Shown: positions 7,357-15,684, numbered from the stretch's first letter. The stretch: 51,302 nucleotides of DNA from a bacterium (GCA_027318865.1 DAHVOJ010000008.1:1-51302), one strand, 5' to 3'. Notes: generated by a model not told the origin, from the letters alone. A program made the numbers and translations.

Positions 7357-8412
7357 TTAACAAAACGCGAAAAGCTGCTTTTTTATTTCTAAAGCGTGTT
7401 TATAGATGAACTTAGGGGGCAAAGCGTTGCCTATCATAAGGGCTATTCTGTCCCGCGCAATATTTGTCGGAAATCTGTAGTCTTCTCGAAAAGTTTGCAA
7501 TAAAAGTGCCTCCCTAAGCGTTATAGCTCTGTCTTCCTCCGGGTGAAGAAAACGACCTTTCGACGGATTAATGCAACCTCCGGTAATCGTGGGCGAAACG
7601 TCGTCCCACTTCATGCGGCCGTAAACATCCCTAAATCCGCTCGGGTAACGGATATGGCACGGAAGCCTGTATTTTTTAGGCAGATCAGTTCGGCTTCCAC
7701 CGTTTTTAGGTATCAAACGAATCATTTTCTCGATTCTTTCGCTTCTTTTAACGGGATAATCGTGTAAGGGGTCGTTTCCATTTCCCTGCGCAGGAACTTT
7801 TTGTAAAACTTGACGAACGGTAACGCTGGTTTTATCAGGTTCGGCGAAATCTATCTTTTTATTAAACGCTGTTATCAGAACCATACGTTTCCTTCGTTGA
7901 GGAACTTCATATCTTGATATATCGAGAATTTGTAAAGATTCGCCGTCTATATGATAACCCAACGATCTTAGGTCGAAAAGAATCTTCTTCATCCGGTGGT
8001 CGCGGAAAAGCCCTGGAACGTTTTCCATCATCACGGCTCGGGGCATTAAATCTTTGATAAGTCTTAATAAATCGAAAACGAGGTCGTTACGCTCGTCATC
8101 TATAAAATAAGCGCCGTTTTTCGTTCTCATGCTGGAAAACCCCTGACATGGCGGGCACCCCGCCAGAAGACCGAGTTCGCCCTTCTTAATTCCTAACGCT
8201 TTCTTAATTTTATTACCGGTTATTTCTTTAATATCCTCGTTCCAGAGAAAAACTTCCGGATGATTGAGTCTGAATACGTCGGCGACTACGGGTTCTTTCT
8301 CGATAGCGCCGATTACTTTAAAACCAGCCAGTTTAAGACCTTCCGTCAGTCCTCCGATTCCGCAGAAAACATCTATAGCCGTGATATCCGCCATCGTTTT
8401 TACATTTTCCAT
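7357..8412 (-). CDS. DNA (cytosine-5-)-methyltransferase
   Basis: The 351-residue protein carries the C5-methyltransferase motifs in order: AdoMet site FCGIGGLTEG (motif I, about 16-25), catalytic PPCQGFSSM with C89 (motif IV), MMENVPG (motif VI), VPQRRKRMVLI (motif VIII) and MIGNALPP (motif X). The target-recognition region is short, about 80 residues. It would place 5-methylcytosine at an unknown sequence. It heads a tight operon with the helicase-nuclease and Vsr genes, and the Vsr partnership is typical for 5mC enzymes. No ordinary type II restriction enzyme is adjacent; if restriction occurs here, the helicase-nuclease, Vsr or the DUF262 protein would have to provide it. No clear ribosome site is seen; ATG at 8394 is an alternative start. 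Confidence 0.95.
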   Translation of the reverse strand: MENVKTMADITAIDVFCGIGGLTEGLKLAGFKVIGAIEKEPVVADVFRLNHPEVFLWNEDIKEITGNKIKKALGIKKGELGLLAGCPPCQGFSSMRTKNGAYFIDDERNDLVFDLLRLIKDLMPRAVMMENVPGLFRDHRMKKILFDLRSLGYHIDGESLQILDISRYEVPQRRKRMVLITAFNKKIDFAEPDKTSVTVRQVLQKVPAQGNGNDPLHDYPVKRSERIEKMIRLIPKNGGSRTDLPKKYRLPCHIRYPSGFRDVYGRMKWDDVSPTITGGCINPSKGRFLHPEEDRAITLREALLLQTFREDYRFPTNIARDRIALMIGNALPPKFIYKHALEIKKQLFAFC

Positions 8413-8555
8413 GTAATAATTTATTATTTAAAAAGTATCATTTTTGCTTTTCTCAGATTCCATTAATATTCTTATATAATTCATAACTTCGTTAGATTAA
8501 TCTTATTTATAAACAAAAAGATTACGTTATTAATCTACATAAGCAATACTAATAA

Positions 8556-10688
8556 TTATTTAGAATCAACTATCGTGTTGTTTATTTTTTGAATTTCTTT
8601 ACGTGCTCTAATCTCTTGATCTCTTAAGCCAACGCTAATATCAGATGAACTTAATTCTAATTTTTCCAACATTAAAATTATGTTATTCGTTATAGCACCT
8701 ACATTTAGATTACTTTCGACAAAAATATTATCTGAAATTTTTATAGACCTTCTCAAACTGCTCTCATTTTCTGATAATTTATTCCTAAAATCATTATCGA
8801 ATAGAAATGTCTTAAATTTTGTTGGTTCTAAATCAAACAATAACAAACACATTTTTTCGTAAAAATTTGCCCAAGAATTTGCATCATATCTCGTTCCCAT
8901 AAATTCAAAATATTTTATTTTTTGCCCGGAAAAATCATTTTCTTCATCTAATGAATACATGTTATCTATAGATTTAGGAGATATATATGTCGCTTTTGGA
9001 TAATCCCATATCTTAATAGCTTTATCCGTGAGAATATTTGATCTGTGCAATATACTATCCTCGCTCCAAACATCAATATCTTTTAAATATTCATTTAAAT
9101 ATAGCTTACTTTCATTAAATCCGTGTTCCATATTCTTTTTCTCAGAGAAAGATTTATTGCTGTATTTAGAATTATATGCCGTTAATGTAATATTACCTAT
9201 TGTATTTAAATATTTTGCATAAATTTCCTGATATCTACCCCCTAAAGTCTTTTTCCAAGATGCGTTTAAAGTTTGCGGCATTATATGTTCTATTGATAAT
9301 TCATTATTATCGAGTAGTTTTTGAATATCTATTTTTTCTTTATTGTTATAATTTTCCAAACGTTCAAGTAAATGTAATTTATTTTTTCGATTAATGTTAT
9401 AAACATCTTTTAAGGTCATTTTTTCTTTAAATTCCTGATCATTTGGAAATCTCTGACTCCCCCTTTTTTGAGTCAATATATATTTTAATATTTCGATATA
9501 ATTTGTTTTATAATCATTATTTTTTTTAATATCTCTAGCGAGGGACATGAAAATTTTGTTTAATGAATTTGCTGGCAAATCGCAAATAATACGTCTAAAA
9601 ATATACGATTCTATTATTTCAAGTAATTCTGCAATCTCATTTTCTTTTAGGCATTTTTCTTCATCAAAATCGTTAAAAACTTCTAATAAAAATGGGTAAG
9701 AAACTGATACTTCAAGCTTAGACAAGAAATATAAATATTTATTTACCTTATTATTTGATAAAGTATTATTATAATTAGCACTTAAAATATAATTGTAATA
9801 TTTTGCAAATTTCAAAAGCTCTATAAGTAAATCCTCCAATCTTTCTCTTTTAAAATTATTATTAAAAAATTCTTTAAACTCAAAATACACATTATCTTTA
9901 TTAGGCGCTTTTTTTTCTTTGCACGTTATATAATCGCGGATAAAATTACTAACGTTGAATTTTGTATATTTTTCTATCGCAATCCAATATTTATTGTAAA
10001 ATTCTTCTTGTTTTTGATATTCCAAATTCATTAATAAAAAATTCCTAACTTTATCTGCCTCTGTTAAATCAAGACCGGTTGAATTTAAACTTTCGAATAT
10101 TAATTGTGGGTCATCTTCATCTTTTTTCAACTTTATTTCAACAATATTAAGCTTTTTAATAGAAGTTAAAAAATCTGAAAAATTAACGCTTTCATTTAAT
10201 AAGCGTTTTTCAAAATATAAATAATTATGGGTAATATTGGAAGAAAGTATAAATTCTTTTTTCTCGTCAGTTTCAAATAATTTTATAAAAGCTTCATTAT
10301 CTTCCTTGACTGATTTCAATTTTATTTTTTCCTTTCCTGAATATCTGCCAAAAAGATATTCATTTTTAACCGCATTAATATCAATATCTTTTATATTTTT
10401 TGTCTTTATTGCATTTATAAATGCCAATAACAATAAAGAAACTGTCGTTATCCTTTGTTGTCCGTCTATTATAATAAATTCCTGACCATTACTGTCATCA
10501 TTATAAATATAAACAATTGAGCCAAAAAAATGGGATTTTCTCTGAAATCTTGATATATCTAATAAATCCTCATACAATTTTTTACAATGTTCTATTTTCC
10601 AGTCGTAATTTCTTTGATAAACCGGTATAATAAACCTTCTATCATGTCCTTCTAAAAACCGCGTCAATTTATTTTCATCAGCTTTCAT
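8556..10688 (-). CDS. GmrSD-type DUF262/DUF1524 restriction-like protein
   Basis: The 710-residue protein starts with a DUF262 domain: IPVYQRNYDW (21-30), HFFGSIVY and the hallmark DGQQR (75-79), a ParB/Srx-like NTP-hydrolysing module. Near residue 475, LSIEHIMPQTLNASW and GNITLTAYNSKYSN mark the DUF1524 HNH-type nuclease. A further C-terminal domain of about 120 residues (FMGTRYDANSWANFYEKMC, FVESNLNVGA) resembles small modules attached to other restriction proteins. The family includes GmrSD and BrxU, type IV enzymes that cut modified phage DNA. The gene is much more AT-rich than the methyltransferase and helicase genes and ends 143 bp before the methyltransferase start, on the same strand. 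It may be a separate cargo gene or part of the same cassette. Confidence 0.9.
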   Translation of the reverse strand: MKADENKLTRFLEGHDRRFIIPVYQRNYDWKIEHCKKLYEDLLDISRFQRKSHFFGSIVYIYNDDSNGQEFIIIDGQQRITTVSLLLLAFINAIKTKNIKDIDINAVKNEYLFGRYSGKEKIKLKSVKEDNEAFIKLFETDEKKEFILSSNITHNYLYFEKRLLNESVNFSDFLTSIKKLNIVEIKLKKDEDDPQLIFESLNSTGLDLTEADKVRNFLLMNLEYQKQEEFYNKYWIAIEKYTKFNVSNFIRDYITCKEKKAPNKDNVYFEFKEFFNNNFKRERLEDLLIELLKFAKYYNYILSANYNNTLSNNKVNKYLYFLSKLEVSVSYPFLLEVFNDFDEEKCLKENEIAELLEIIESYIFRRIICDLPANSLNKIFMSLARDIKKNNDYKTNYIEILKYILTQKRGSQRFPNDQEFKEKMTLKDVYNINRKNKLHLLERLENYNNKEKIDIQKLLDNNELSIEHIMPQTLNASWKKTLGGRYQEIYAKYLNTIGNITLTAYNSKYSNKSFSEKKNMEHGFNESKLYLNEYLKDIDVWSEDSILHRSNILTDKAIKIWDYPKATYISPKSIDNMYSLDEENDFSGQKIKYFEFMGTRYDANSWANFYEKMCLLLFDLEPTKFKTFLFDNDFRNKLSENESSLRRSIKISDNIFVESNLNVGAITNNIILMLEKLELSSSDISVGLRDQEIRARKEIQKINNTIVDSK

Positions 10689-10809
10689 TTAAACCTCAAA
10701 TTGAATTATTTCTTATATTTCTCTTTAGTTTGTGACTATATTTATTTATTTTTAAAAAAATTAAATTATGAATATTAAAAAATATCCGTCATTATTTTTT
10801 ATAATTATT

Positions 10810-11337
10810 TCAGAACCTCATTATCGCCTCTAACTTTATCCCGTTTAATACATAAACATAAACAATATTACCGTTATAAGCCTGCGCCTTGCCTATTACC
10901 CTGTATCCGTAATAATTAGCAGTCGCCTTGCCGTATTGTTTTGCCTCTGCGATAACATTATTTATAACAGGTTTAATGCCGTTTGGCAAGCTATTCCAGC
11001 CTGCCATATTGGTATTTTTAACTTCTGCTATATTGCCGCCGCATATCTTGTAATTTTCGATAGCCCAGTATGCAAGTTTCGGAAAACCCTGCGTGCGCCT
11101 TATGATACTTATGAGTTTACAGCCGGACATAGTCGTCGTTAAAGGCAAAGCGTTATAAGTATAAGCTCCGCTGGCAAAGGCAAACGGACTGCCGGAATTA
11201 TACACCCGCATCGCAAGTTTATTGAAGTTAGGGTCGGATTGGTTGTAGGGCGGGCTTAGGACGGAAAAGGCGTAAACAGAGTTTGCGGAAAATATGATAA
11301 GCGCAAGTATAAATATTTTTATTTGCTTTTTAATCAT
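10810..11337 (-). CDS. hypothetical exported protein
   Basis: The 175-residue protein opens with a clear Sec signal peptide: basic MIKKQIK, then a hydrophobic core to about residue 20 and a likely cleavage after VYA (about residue 23). The mature part is a small globular, Tyr/Asn-rich protein with two cysteines (SGCKL and KICGG) that could form a disulfide in the periplasm. I do not recognise a family. It lies inside the tRNA-Val island between the DUF262 gene and the replication region, on the minus strand, with no partner gene. No function can be assigned. Confidence 0.6.
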   Translation of the reverse strand: MIKKQIKIFILALIIFSANSVYAFSVLSPPYNQSDPNFNKLAMRVYNSGSPFAFASGAYTYNALPLTTTMSGCKLISIIRRTQGFPKLAYWAIENYKICGGNIAEVKNTNMAGWNSLPNGIKPVINNVIAEAKQYGKATANYYGYRVIGKAQAYNGNIVYVYVLNGIKLEAIMRF

Positions 11338-11862
11338 ATTTATCCTTTTTTTAATGTTAATATATCCGATTGCCGGACGGGTTGACTATTATTGTTTACC
11401 AATATTATAATATCAAATTTTTAATTAAAAAAATCAATAAAAAAACAAAAAATGTTTGCATTTCATAAAATTATGATATAATGGAAATATATTTATATTT
11501 CTCGATTTAAAATCGACTATCGGCAATGCCGTTTTCAGTTCGGAGTTATGGAAACGTTATCTTTATGATAATCAGCTTAAGCCGAAAACTTTTACTCCGA
11601 CTACAAAGATTTTAGAACTCAGAACCTAAAATTGATACAAGGGATATATTGCTAATGAAAAAATCCCAATACTTCTAAAGCTGTTAAGATAAATTAAATT
11701 TTAATTTATTAAGGACAGTATCTAAATTCTACGGACAAACTTGTCCGAAAAATCATTTTTAAAATCAATTTATATATTTTTGTATAATTTTAACTAAAAG
11801 GTCTTTAATTAACGGCTATTTTTGCGTTTATTTAAGACCTTTATTTATTTTAAGGAGGTAAT
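11338..11862. other. 525-bp regulatory gap upstream of the primase gene
   Basis: The gap contains a candidate plus-strand promoter (TTGCAT at 11456-11461, TATAAT at 11477-11482, 15-bp spacer) and a possible gene remnant. The remnant is an open frame at 11513-11629 ending SELWKRYLYDNQLKPKTFTP and a few more residues, with no start codon. A perfect palindrome CGGACAA-AC-TTGTCCG follows at 11732-11747. A hairpin AAAGGTCTT/AAGACCTTT at 11797-11842 sits just before the primase ribosome site. It may control expression of the replication gene; none of this is proven. Confidence 0.45.
11732..11747. promoter_or_regulatory. palindromic operator candidate
   Basis: CGGACAA and TTGTCCG are perfect inverted repeats separated by two bases, about 115 bp before the primase start. 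The symmetry suits a dimeric repressor. No cognate regulator gene is visible in the island. Confidence 0.4.
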
Positions 11863-12609
11863 ATGTTAGAAATTTATCAAATTTTAGGTTTGTATAAATC
11901 AATTCAATTAGCGTTGATCAATCAGAAGGGACGGATCCTTTTATGTTTGGCTAATCGCATTGATGACATTGATTTTGGCAAGCTGAAAAGAAGAAATGCA
12001 GACAATGGAATATATTTTATACCTATGGAAAAATCTAATATTTTATTTTTAGACGATTTGGCGGATAGAAATATAATTCCATATCAGTCGTTAATTATTG
12101 AAACGAGTCCCGAAAAATATCAAGCGCATATTTTTACAAATACAACGATGAGCCCTGAAGCAAGGACGAAGTTGCAACGTCAACTTGTCAAAGATTTTAA
12201 CGCCGATCCGGGCGCAACATCTGGCATGCAACCACGCCGGCTGCCTGGATTCGAAAATCAAAAATATCAGGAACGGCCAATCGTATTTATTGCAAAAAAT
12301 ACGATTGGCGACCATAACATTCCTATTCTTGATATTTTCAAAATCGAGTCAGTTTATCAAAAACAAGGATTTGCTATTAGGCATTACAATTCAAATCCTA
12401 AAAAGCTGAAAAAATCTTGGAATGATTTTTTTGCTGGCGATAAATCTTCCGCCGATTTCCGCTACGCTCTATATCTCTTCAGGATAGGTTATACCGACGG
12501 TGAAATACAAGGGCGGTTAAAAAGTGAAAGCCTTGAGCTTTTTAAAAGAAAGCACGGTCACTTGAAAGATTATCTTAACCGCACGATTCGCAAAGTTCAC
12601 CTCTATTAA
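11863..12609 (+). CDS. RepB-type primase domain protein of the mobile element
   Basis: The 248-residue protein resembles the RepB primase domain found in plasmids and integrative elements. Signs are the central YQSLIIETSPEKYQAHIFTN and the later FNADPGATSGMQPRRLPGFE, the typical DPGA...RLPGFxNxK signature. It would prime or start replication of the excised element. A consensus AAGGAGG lies at 11852-11858, four bases before the ATG. A hairpin in the leader (11797-11842) could modulate translation. It is the first plus-strand gene of the island, and its 3' end abuts the inverted repeat at 12616. The assignment rests on motif memory, so it is moderately sure. Confidence 0.65.
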   Translation: MLEIYQILGLYKSIQLALINQKGRILLCLANRIDDIDFGKLKRRNADNGIYFIPMEKSNILFLDDLADRNIIPYQSLIIETSPEKYQAHIFTNTTMSPEARTKLQRQLVKDFNADPGATSGMQPRRLPGFENQKYQERPIVFIAKNTIGDHNIPILDIFKIESVYQKQGFAIRHYNSNPKKLKKSWNDFFAGDKSSADFRYALYLFRIGYTDGEIQGRLKSESLELFKRKHGHLKDYLNRTIRKVHLY

Positions 12610-12616
12610 TATATAG

Positions 12617-12629
12617 GGGGGCTGTGTCT
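12617..12629. repeat. inverted repeat, left copy
   Basis: GGGGGCTGTGTCT here is the exact reverse complement of 14623-14635. The pair brackets the two-gene recombinase module and lies right at the 3' ends of the converging primase and integrase genes. Confidence 0.6.
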
Positions 12630-12692
12630 GTATGCATCCTTTAAGGCAAGGTAGATTTTTATAGCCTTAAATCCCTTATATTTCCTTACGTT

Positions 12693-12732
12693 GCTTTAAA
12701 CCTCTCTTTTTGGCAAAAGAGAGGTTTAAAGC
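12693..12732. repeat. perfect 18-bp hairpin with TGGC loop
   Basis: The arms (12693-12710 and 12715-12732, each beginning or ending in GCTTTAAACCTC) pair without mismatch around a four-base loop. No T-run follows on either strand, so it is not a standard terminator. A recombination or single-strand origin structure is possible. Confidence 0.7.
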
Positions 12733-13012
12733 CTGCAAGCGTAGTAATTACCTGCATTTAAAGCTAATTTTAATTTGTAATTATTTTAAAAAAATCTACC
12801 GGTTGAATTTACATTTTGCGTCAAATGACGATAGATGTAGTTGCCGATATTTATATTTTTATACCATTTTTATATATTATGGCCCTCTGCGGATGCAGTA
12901 AATTCGGCGCTTTGAAGCGCTTTGACATTTAAGCAAATTACCGGCCCCGCGTATATAAAAAATGATATGAAGATATTTGTTGAAAAAAATTATCGTAGGA
13001 GAGTCGCGTCTT

Positions 13013-13090
13013 AAAAGCGGCATTGAAGGATTTGTTGATATTATACCTTGACAGGTTTATTGACGTTTACCTTGCAATGCCGCTTTTTTT
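13013..13090 (+). terminator. stem-loop with T-run upstream of the recombinase pair
   Basis: AAAAGCGGCATTG (13013-13025) pairs with CAATGCCGCTTTT (13075-13087), with AGG/CCT able to extend the stem, and a run of T follows. The 49-base loop is long. It ends about 38 bp before the next start codon. It could be a terminator, an attenuator or a small structured RNA. Confidence 0.5.
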
Positions 13091-13127
13091 ATTTTGTTAA
13101 CCCATAAACATAAAGGAGGTGATTAAA

Positions 13128-13427
13128 ATGGGGAAACTGTTGACTTATTTTGAAAGGAATTCAGAAAAGTTTTTGCCTTTAAGACATCAAAACACTCTTA
13201 AAACCGAGGAACAGCATAAACAAATAATCCGTCAATTTATTAAATACGCCGAAAGTCTCGGAATTAATCATACAAAAAAACTTAACGAAAACGTGGTTGC
13301 AAAATACATTAAAGAAAGGCTTTCGAAAAAATCCCCGGAAACTAAAAGGAAACATAAAATTTGGTTATTCATAATGTATAAAAAATTAAATAAAAAGGAG
13401 GTTAGAGATTATGTCAAAAATCTATGA
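13128..13427 (+). CDS. small SAM-like core-binding protein of recombinase pair
   Basis: The 99-residue protein looks like a free-standing N-terminal core-binding (SAM-like) domain of a tyrosine recombinase: helical, basic, with EEQHKQIIRQFIKYAESLGI and SPETKRKHKIW. There is no catalytic domain. A strong AGGAGGT lies seven bases before the ATG at 13128, so this start is preferred to the GTG at 13119. Its 3' end overlaps the next gene by 17 bp, showing translational coupling. It may assist the recombinase in binding DNA, as an accessory or directionality factor. This is inference from fold and position. Confidence 0.6.
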   Translation: MGKLLTYFERNSEKFLPLRHQNTLKTEEQHKQIIRQFIKYAESLGINHTKKLNENVVAKYIKERLSKKSPETKRKHKIWLFIMYKKLNKKEVRDYVKNL

Positions 13428-14403
13428 TATCAGGAACGACTTTAAAATTTCTTTGGTTGCAAGACAAATATATCCCGATAAATCAGCATCCGCTAAAAAA
13501 ACAAAGACGGTCATTAGGGAGTTTAAAACCGTAACCGGTATCAATAATCTTCACAATATAGATTCCCAAACGGTTAAAAATTATTACGATTATCTGCAAA
13601 ATTGCGGAATGTCGAACTCGGACGCCGCAAATAAGGTCAGCTATTTTAATCAAGTTCTCAAATATGCCGGAAAATCGGAACTCAAACAAACCGCCAAAGA
13701 ATTAAATTTAAGCAGACTAAACGACAATACAAATTATAAGGGCAATTCTGCGGCTGATATTAAAACCGTTAATGATTACTTTAAGGGAATTCAAAAAATC
13801 GAGTTTCAAGGGTTGTATTATGCAAATAGACTTCAGGAGGTTGCGGGTTTAAGGATGAGCGAGAGCGGCGGAATTAAATTACTTAATAAAAGCATTGAGG
13901 ATATTAAAAACGGGATTTTAAAAATTGATGGTAAAAAAGACCTAGCGAAAAACGATAAAGATAGAATTATTATTCTAGATAAAGACGGTATAAAAGCCGT
14001 ATTGGAGGCAAGGCAGTGGCTTAAAGAAAACGGACTTAAAGATATTGCGGCTTCTAAAAGAGATTCTAAAATGACGGAATGGTCGGCATGGAGCTGGAGA
14101 CAACTGGATAATTTAAAAAAGACCGGAATTATCGCGGCCGGTTACCATAACCACGGCAACCGGCACGCTTGGGCGAACAATAAATACGAAAACGAGTGGA
14201 AAGAAAGAACCGGCGCGGTAATAGAGGGAACGGCAAAAAGCGGGCTATTCGGCAAGGATTGGCTGCGATATGTTGAAATGAAAACGGGATTGTCCGCAGA
14301 AGAAATTAGAAAAATCGATACCGAAATACGGCTTGACATATCTCAACAGTTGGGGCACGAAAGGCTCTCCATAACGTCAACGTATCTCGGCAGAAAAGCT
14401 TAA
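13411..14403 (+). CDS. tyrosine recombinase (integrase_1-like)
   Basis: The 330-residue protein has an N-terminal SAM-like domain and a C-terminal catalytic domain. Active-site signs are GLRMSESGGIK (Arg region), YHNHGNRHAWAN (HxxR box) and QQLGHERLSITSTYLG (second His and Tyr). It resembles the integrase family with separate SAM and catalytic Pfam parts. GGAGG precedes the ATG, and it overlaps the upstream 99-residue gene by 17 bp. A strong terminator follows at 14413. It is distinct from the tRNA-adjacent integrase on the other strand, so the island holds two recombinases. The inverted repeats at 12617 and 14623 suggest it mobilises its own 2-kb unit. Confidence 0.8.
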   Translation: MSKIYDIRNDFKISLVARQIYPDKSASAKKTKTVIREFKTVTGINNLHNIDSQTVKNYYDYLQNCGMSNSDAANKVSYFNQVLKYAGKSELKQTAKELNLSRLNDNTNYKGNSAADIKTVNDYFKGIQKIEFQGLYYANRLQEVAGLRMSESGGIKLLNKSIEDIKNGILKIDGKKDLAKNDKDRIIILDKDGIKAVLEARQWLKENGLKDIAASKRDSKMTEWSAWSWRQLDNLKKTGIIAAGYHNHGNRHAWANNKYENEWKERTGAVIEGTAKSGLFGKDWLRYVEMKTGLSAEEIRKIDTEIRLDISQQLGHERLSITSTYLGRKA

Positions 14404-14412
14404 CACAATTTT

Positions 14413-14438
14413 AGCCCGCCTCGAGCGGGCTTTTTTTT
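14413..14438 (+). terminator. rho-independent terminator
   Basis: AGCCCGC pairs with GCGGGCT around a CTCGA loop and is followed by eight T. It lies ten bases after the recombinase stop and ends the plus-strand module. Confidence 0.92.
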
Positions 14439-14622
14439 ATTGCCGAAATAACGATGATTAGTACAGGAGAAAGAAAAATTGTTTGCGAGAAGTAAAATAA
14501 GAATTAAAAAAATTTATAACAAGCATAAAACAAAACTACTAAACATTTTGCCCCGCTTTGTCTGCTTACGTCTTTTACCCGGCCAGTGAGGTAAGTCGAG
14601 ATACCTCGTGCAAAATAGAAAA

Positions 14623-14635
14623 AGACACAGCCCCC
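14623..14635. repeat. inverted repeat, right copy
   Basis: AGACACAGCCCCC is the exact reverse complement of 12617-12629. It ends three bases before the integrase stop codon. A stem GAGGTA/TACCTC and TTTTGC/GCAAAA pairs lie just inside it (14549-14616). Confidence 0.6.
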
Positions 14636-14638
14636 GTC

Positions 14639-15670
14639 CTATTTCTTCCCCCACACGTCGTCCACCGCCTTCCTTAGCGTATCCGGCACTAAATGCGAAT
14701 AACGTTTTGTCATCTGGGTCGTCCTATGCCCTAACAGTTCGCCCGTAATATAAAGGCTCGTCCCGCCCATAACCATTTTGCTTGCGAATACGTGTCTTAA
14801 ATCGTGAATCCTTAAATCCTTTAATCCGGCGTTGCGGCAGGCGGTTTTAAAAGACCGCTTAAAATTGCCTAATTTTGCCCCTTTATTATTAAATACATAC
14901 AAACAGTCCTGATTTTTCTCAATACTCTTTAACAATTCTTTTAAGGGCTTTGATACGGGCATATACCTATCGTATTTCGTTTTCGTTCCCTTAATTGCTA
15001 TGACGTTATTTTGCAGATCCACATCGTCCCATTTAAGATTCAAGGCTTCGCCTTTACGGCAGCCGGTATAAATCAGAAAAGTTATTAAGTCCTTAGTAAG
15101 TTTATTCGTAGCTCCGGCGATAATCTTCTCGATGTCGGAGTCTGACAAGGTTTTAAGGCGGGATAATTCGTTGAGTTTCTTAATACCTGCGGCGGGGTTC
15201 TTGTCTATAAGTCCTTTTTTAATGCAGTAATTAAATAAATTATATAGTGTCGCAATCTCGATATTAACCGTTCTAAACGATATTTCGCTTTCTCGTTTAT
15301 CTTTGTTTTTAGGTAAGTTAATTATCTCAAGCCGCCTTTTAAGCTGATATGTTTCAATCTTATTAGCAGTTACAGACTGAATATAATCACTTGCAAACAT
15401 AGACAGAAAATGCTTTGCGGCGGTTTTTCTTCTCTCGATAGTTTTTATGCTGACTGATTGATTTCTAATATATTCAGTAAAAACTTCCTTAAAAACATAT
15501 TCCGGTTTGTATTTTGCAGGTAAATCATATTTGCCCCTAACAATTTCACCCCTAATTGCGTTCTCGACTTCTTCGGCAATCTTTTTATCTTTTGTCTGAC
15601 AGGAATGACGGTATAGTTTACCATCAAGCATAAATTTGCACCAGTAAATTTTACCCCTTTTATAAAGCAT
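14639..15670 (-). CDS. tyrosine integrase of the tRNA-Val island
   Basis: The 343-residue phage-type integrase has an N-terminal arm-binding region (GKIYWCKFMLDGKLYRH), a SAM-like core-binding domain and a catalytic domain. The catalytic signs are TGCRKGEALNLKWDD (Arg), HDLRHVFAS (HxxR), LLGHRTTQMTKRYSHL (His and Tyr). All catalytic residues are present, so it should be active. Its start lies 229 bp from the intact tRNA-Val, the usual arrangement for an element that inserts into the 3' half of a tRNA gene. A GGAGAT ribosome site precedes the ATG. Tandem TGTGCCCA repeats upstream may be its arm-type sites. Confidence 0.95.
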   Translation of the reverse strand: MLYKRGKIYWCKFMLDGKLYRHSCQTKDKKIAEEVENAIRGEIVRGKYDLPAKYKPEYVFKEVFTEYIRNQSVSIKTIERRKTAAKHFLSMFASDYIQSVTANKIETYQLKRRLEIINLPKNKDKRESEISFRTVNIEIATLYNLFNYCIKKGLIDKNPAAGIKKLNELSRLKTLSDSDIEKIIAGATNKLTKDLITFLIYTGCRKGEALNLKWDDVDLQNNVIAIKGTKTKYDRYMPVSKPLKELLKSIEKNQDCLYVFNNKGAKLGNFKRSFKTACRNAGLKDLRIHDLRHVFASKMVMGGTSLYITGELLGHRTTQMTKRYSHLVPDTLRKAVDDVWGKK

Positions 15671-15684
15671 TTTTAATCTCCTGC

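Larger units (their letters stand above)
12610..13127. other. 518-bp structured gap before the recombinase pair
   Basis: No gene is seen. The gap holds the left 13-bp inverted repeat (12617-12629), a perfect 18-bp hairpin (12693-12732), a small palindrome GCGCTTTGAAGCGC near 12905, and a 13-bp-stem hairpin with a T-run (13013-13090) upstream of the first recombinase gene. The density of inverted repeats suggests recombination, origin or attenuation functions. Confidence 0.5.

Noticed and set aside
14549-14616. Integron attC site
   Set aside because: Inverted pairs are present, but I could not find the paired core sites expected of attC, and there is no integron integrase with its specific domain.
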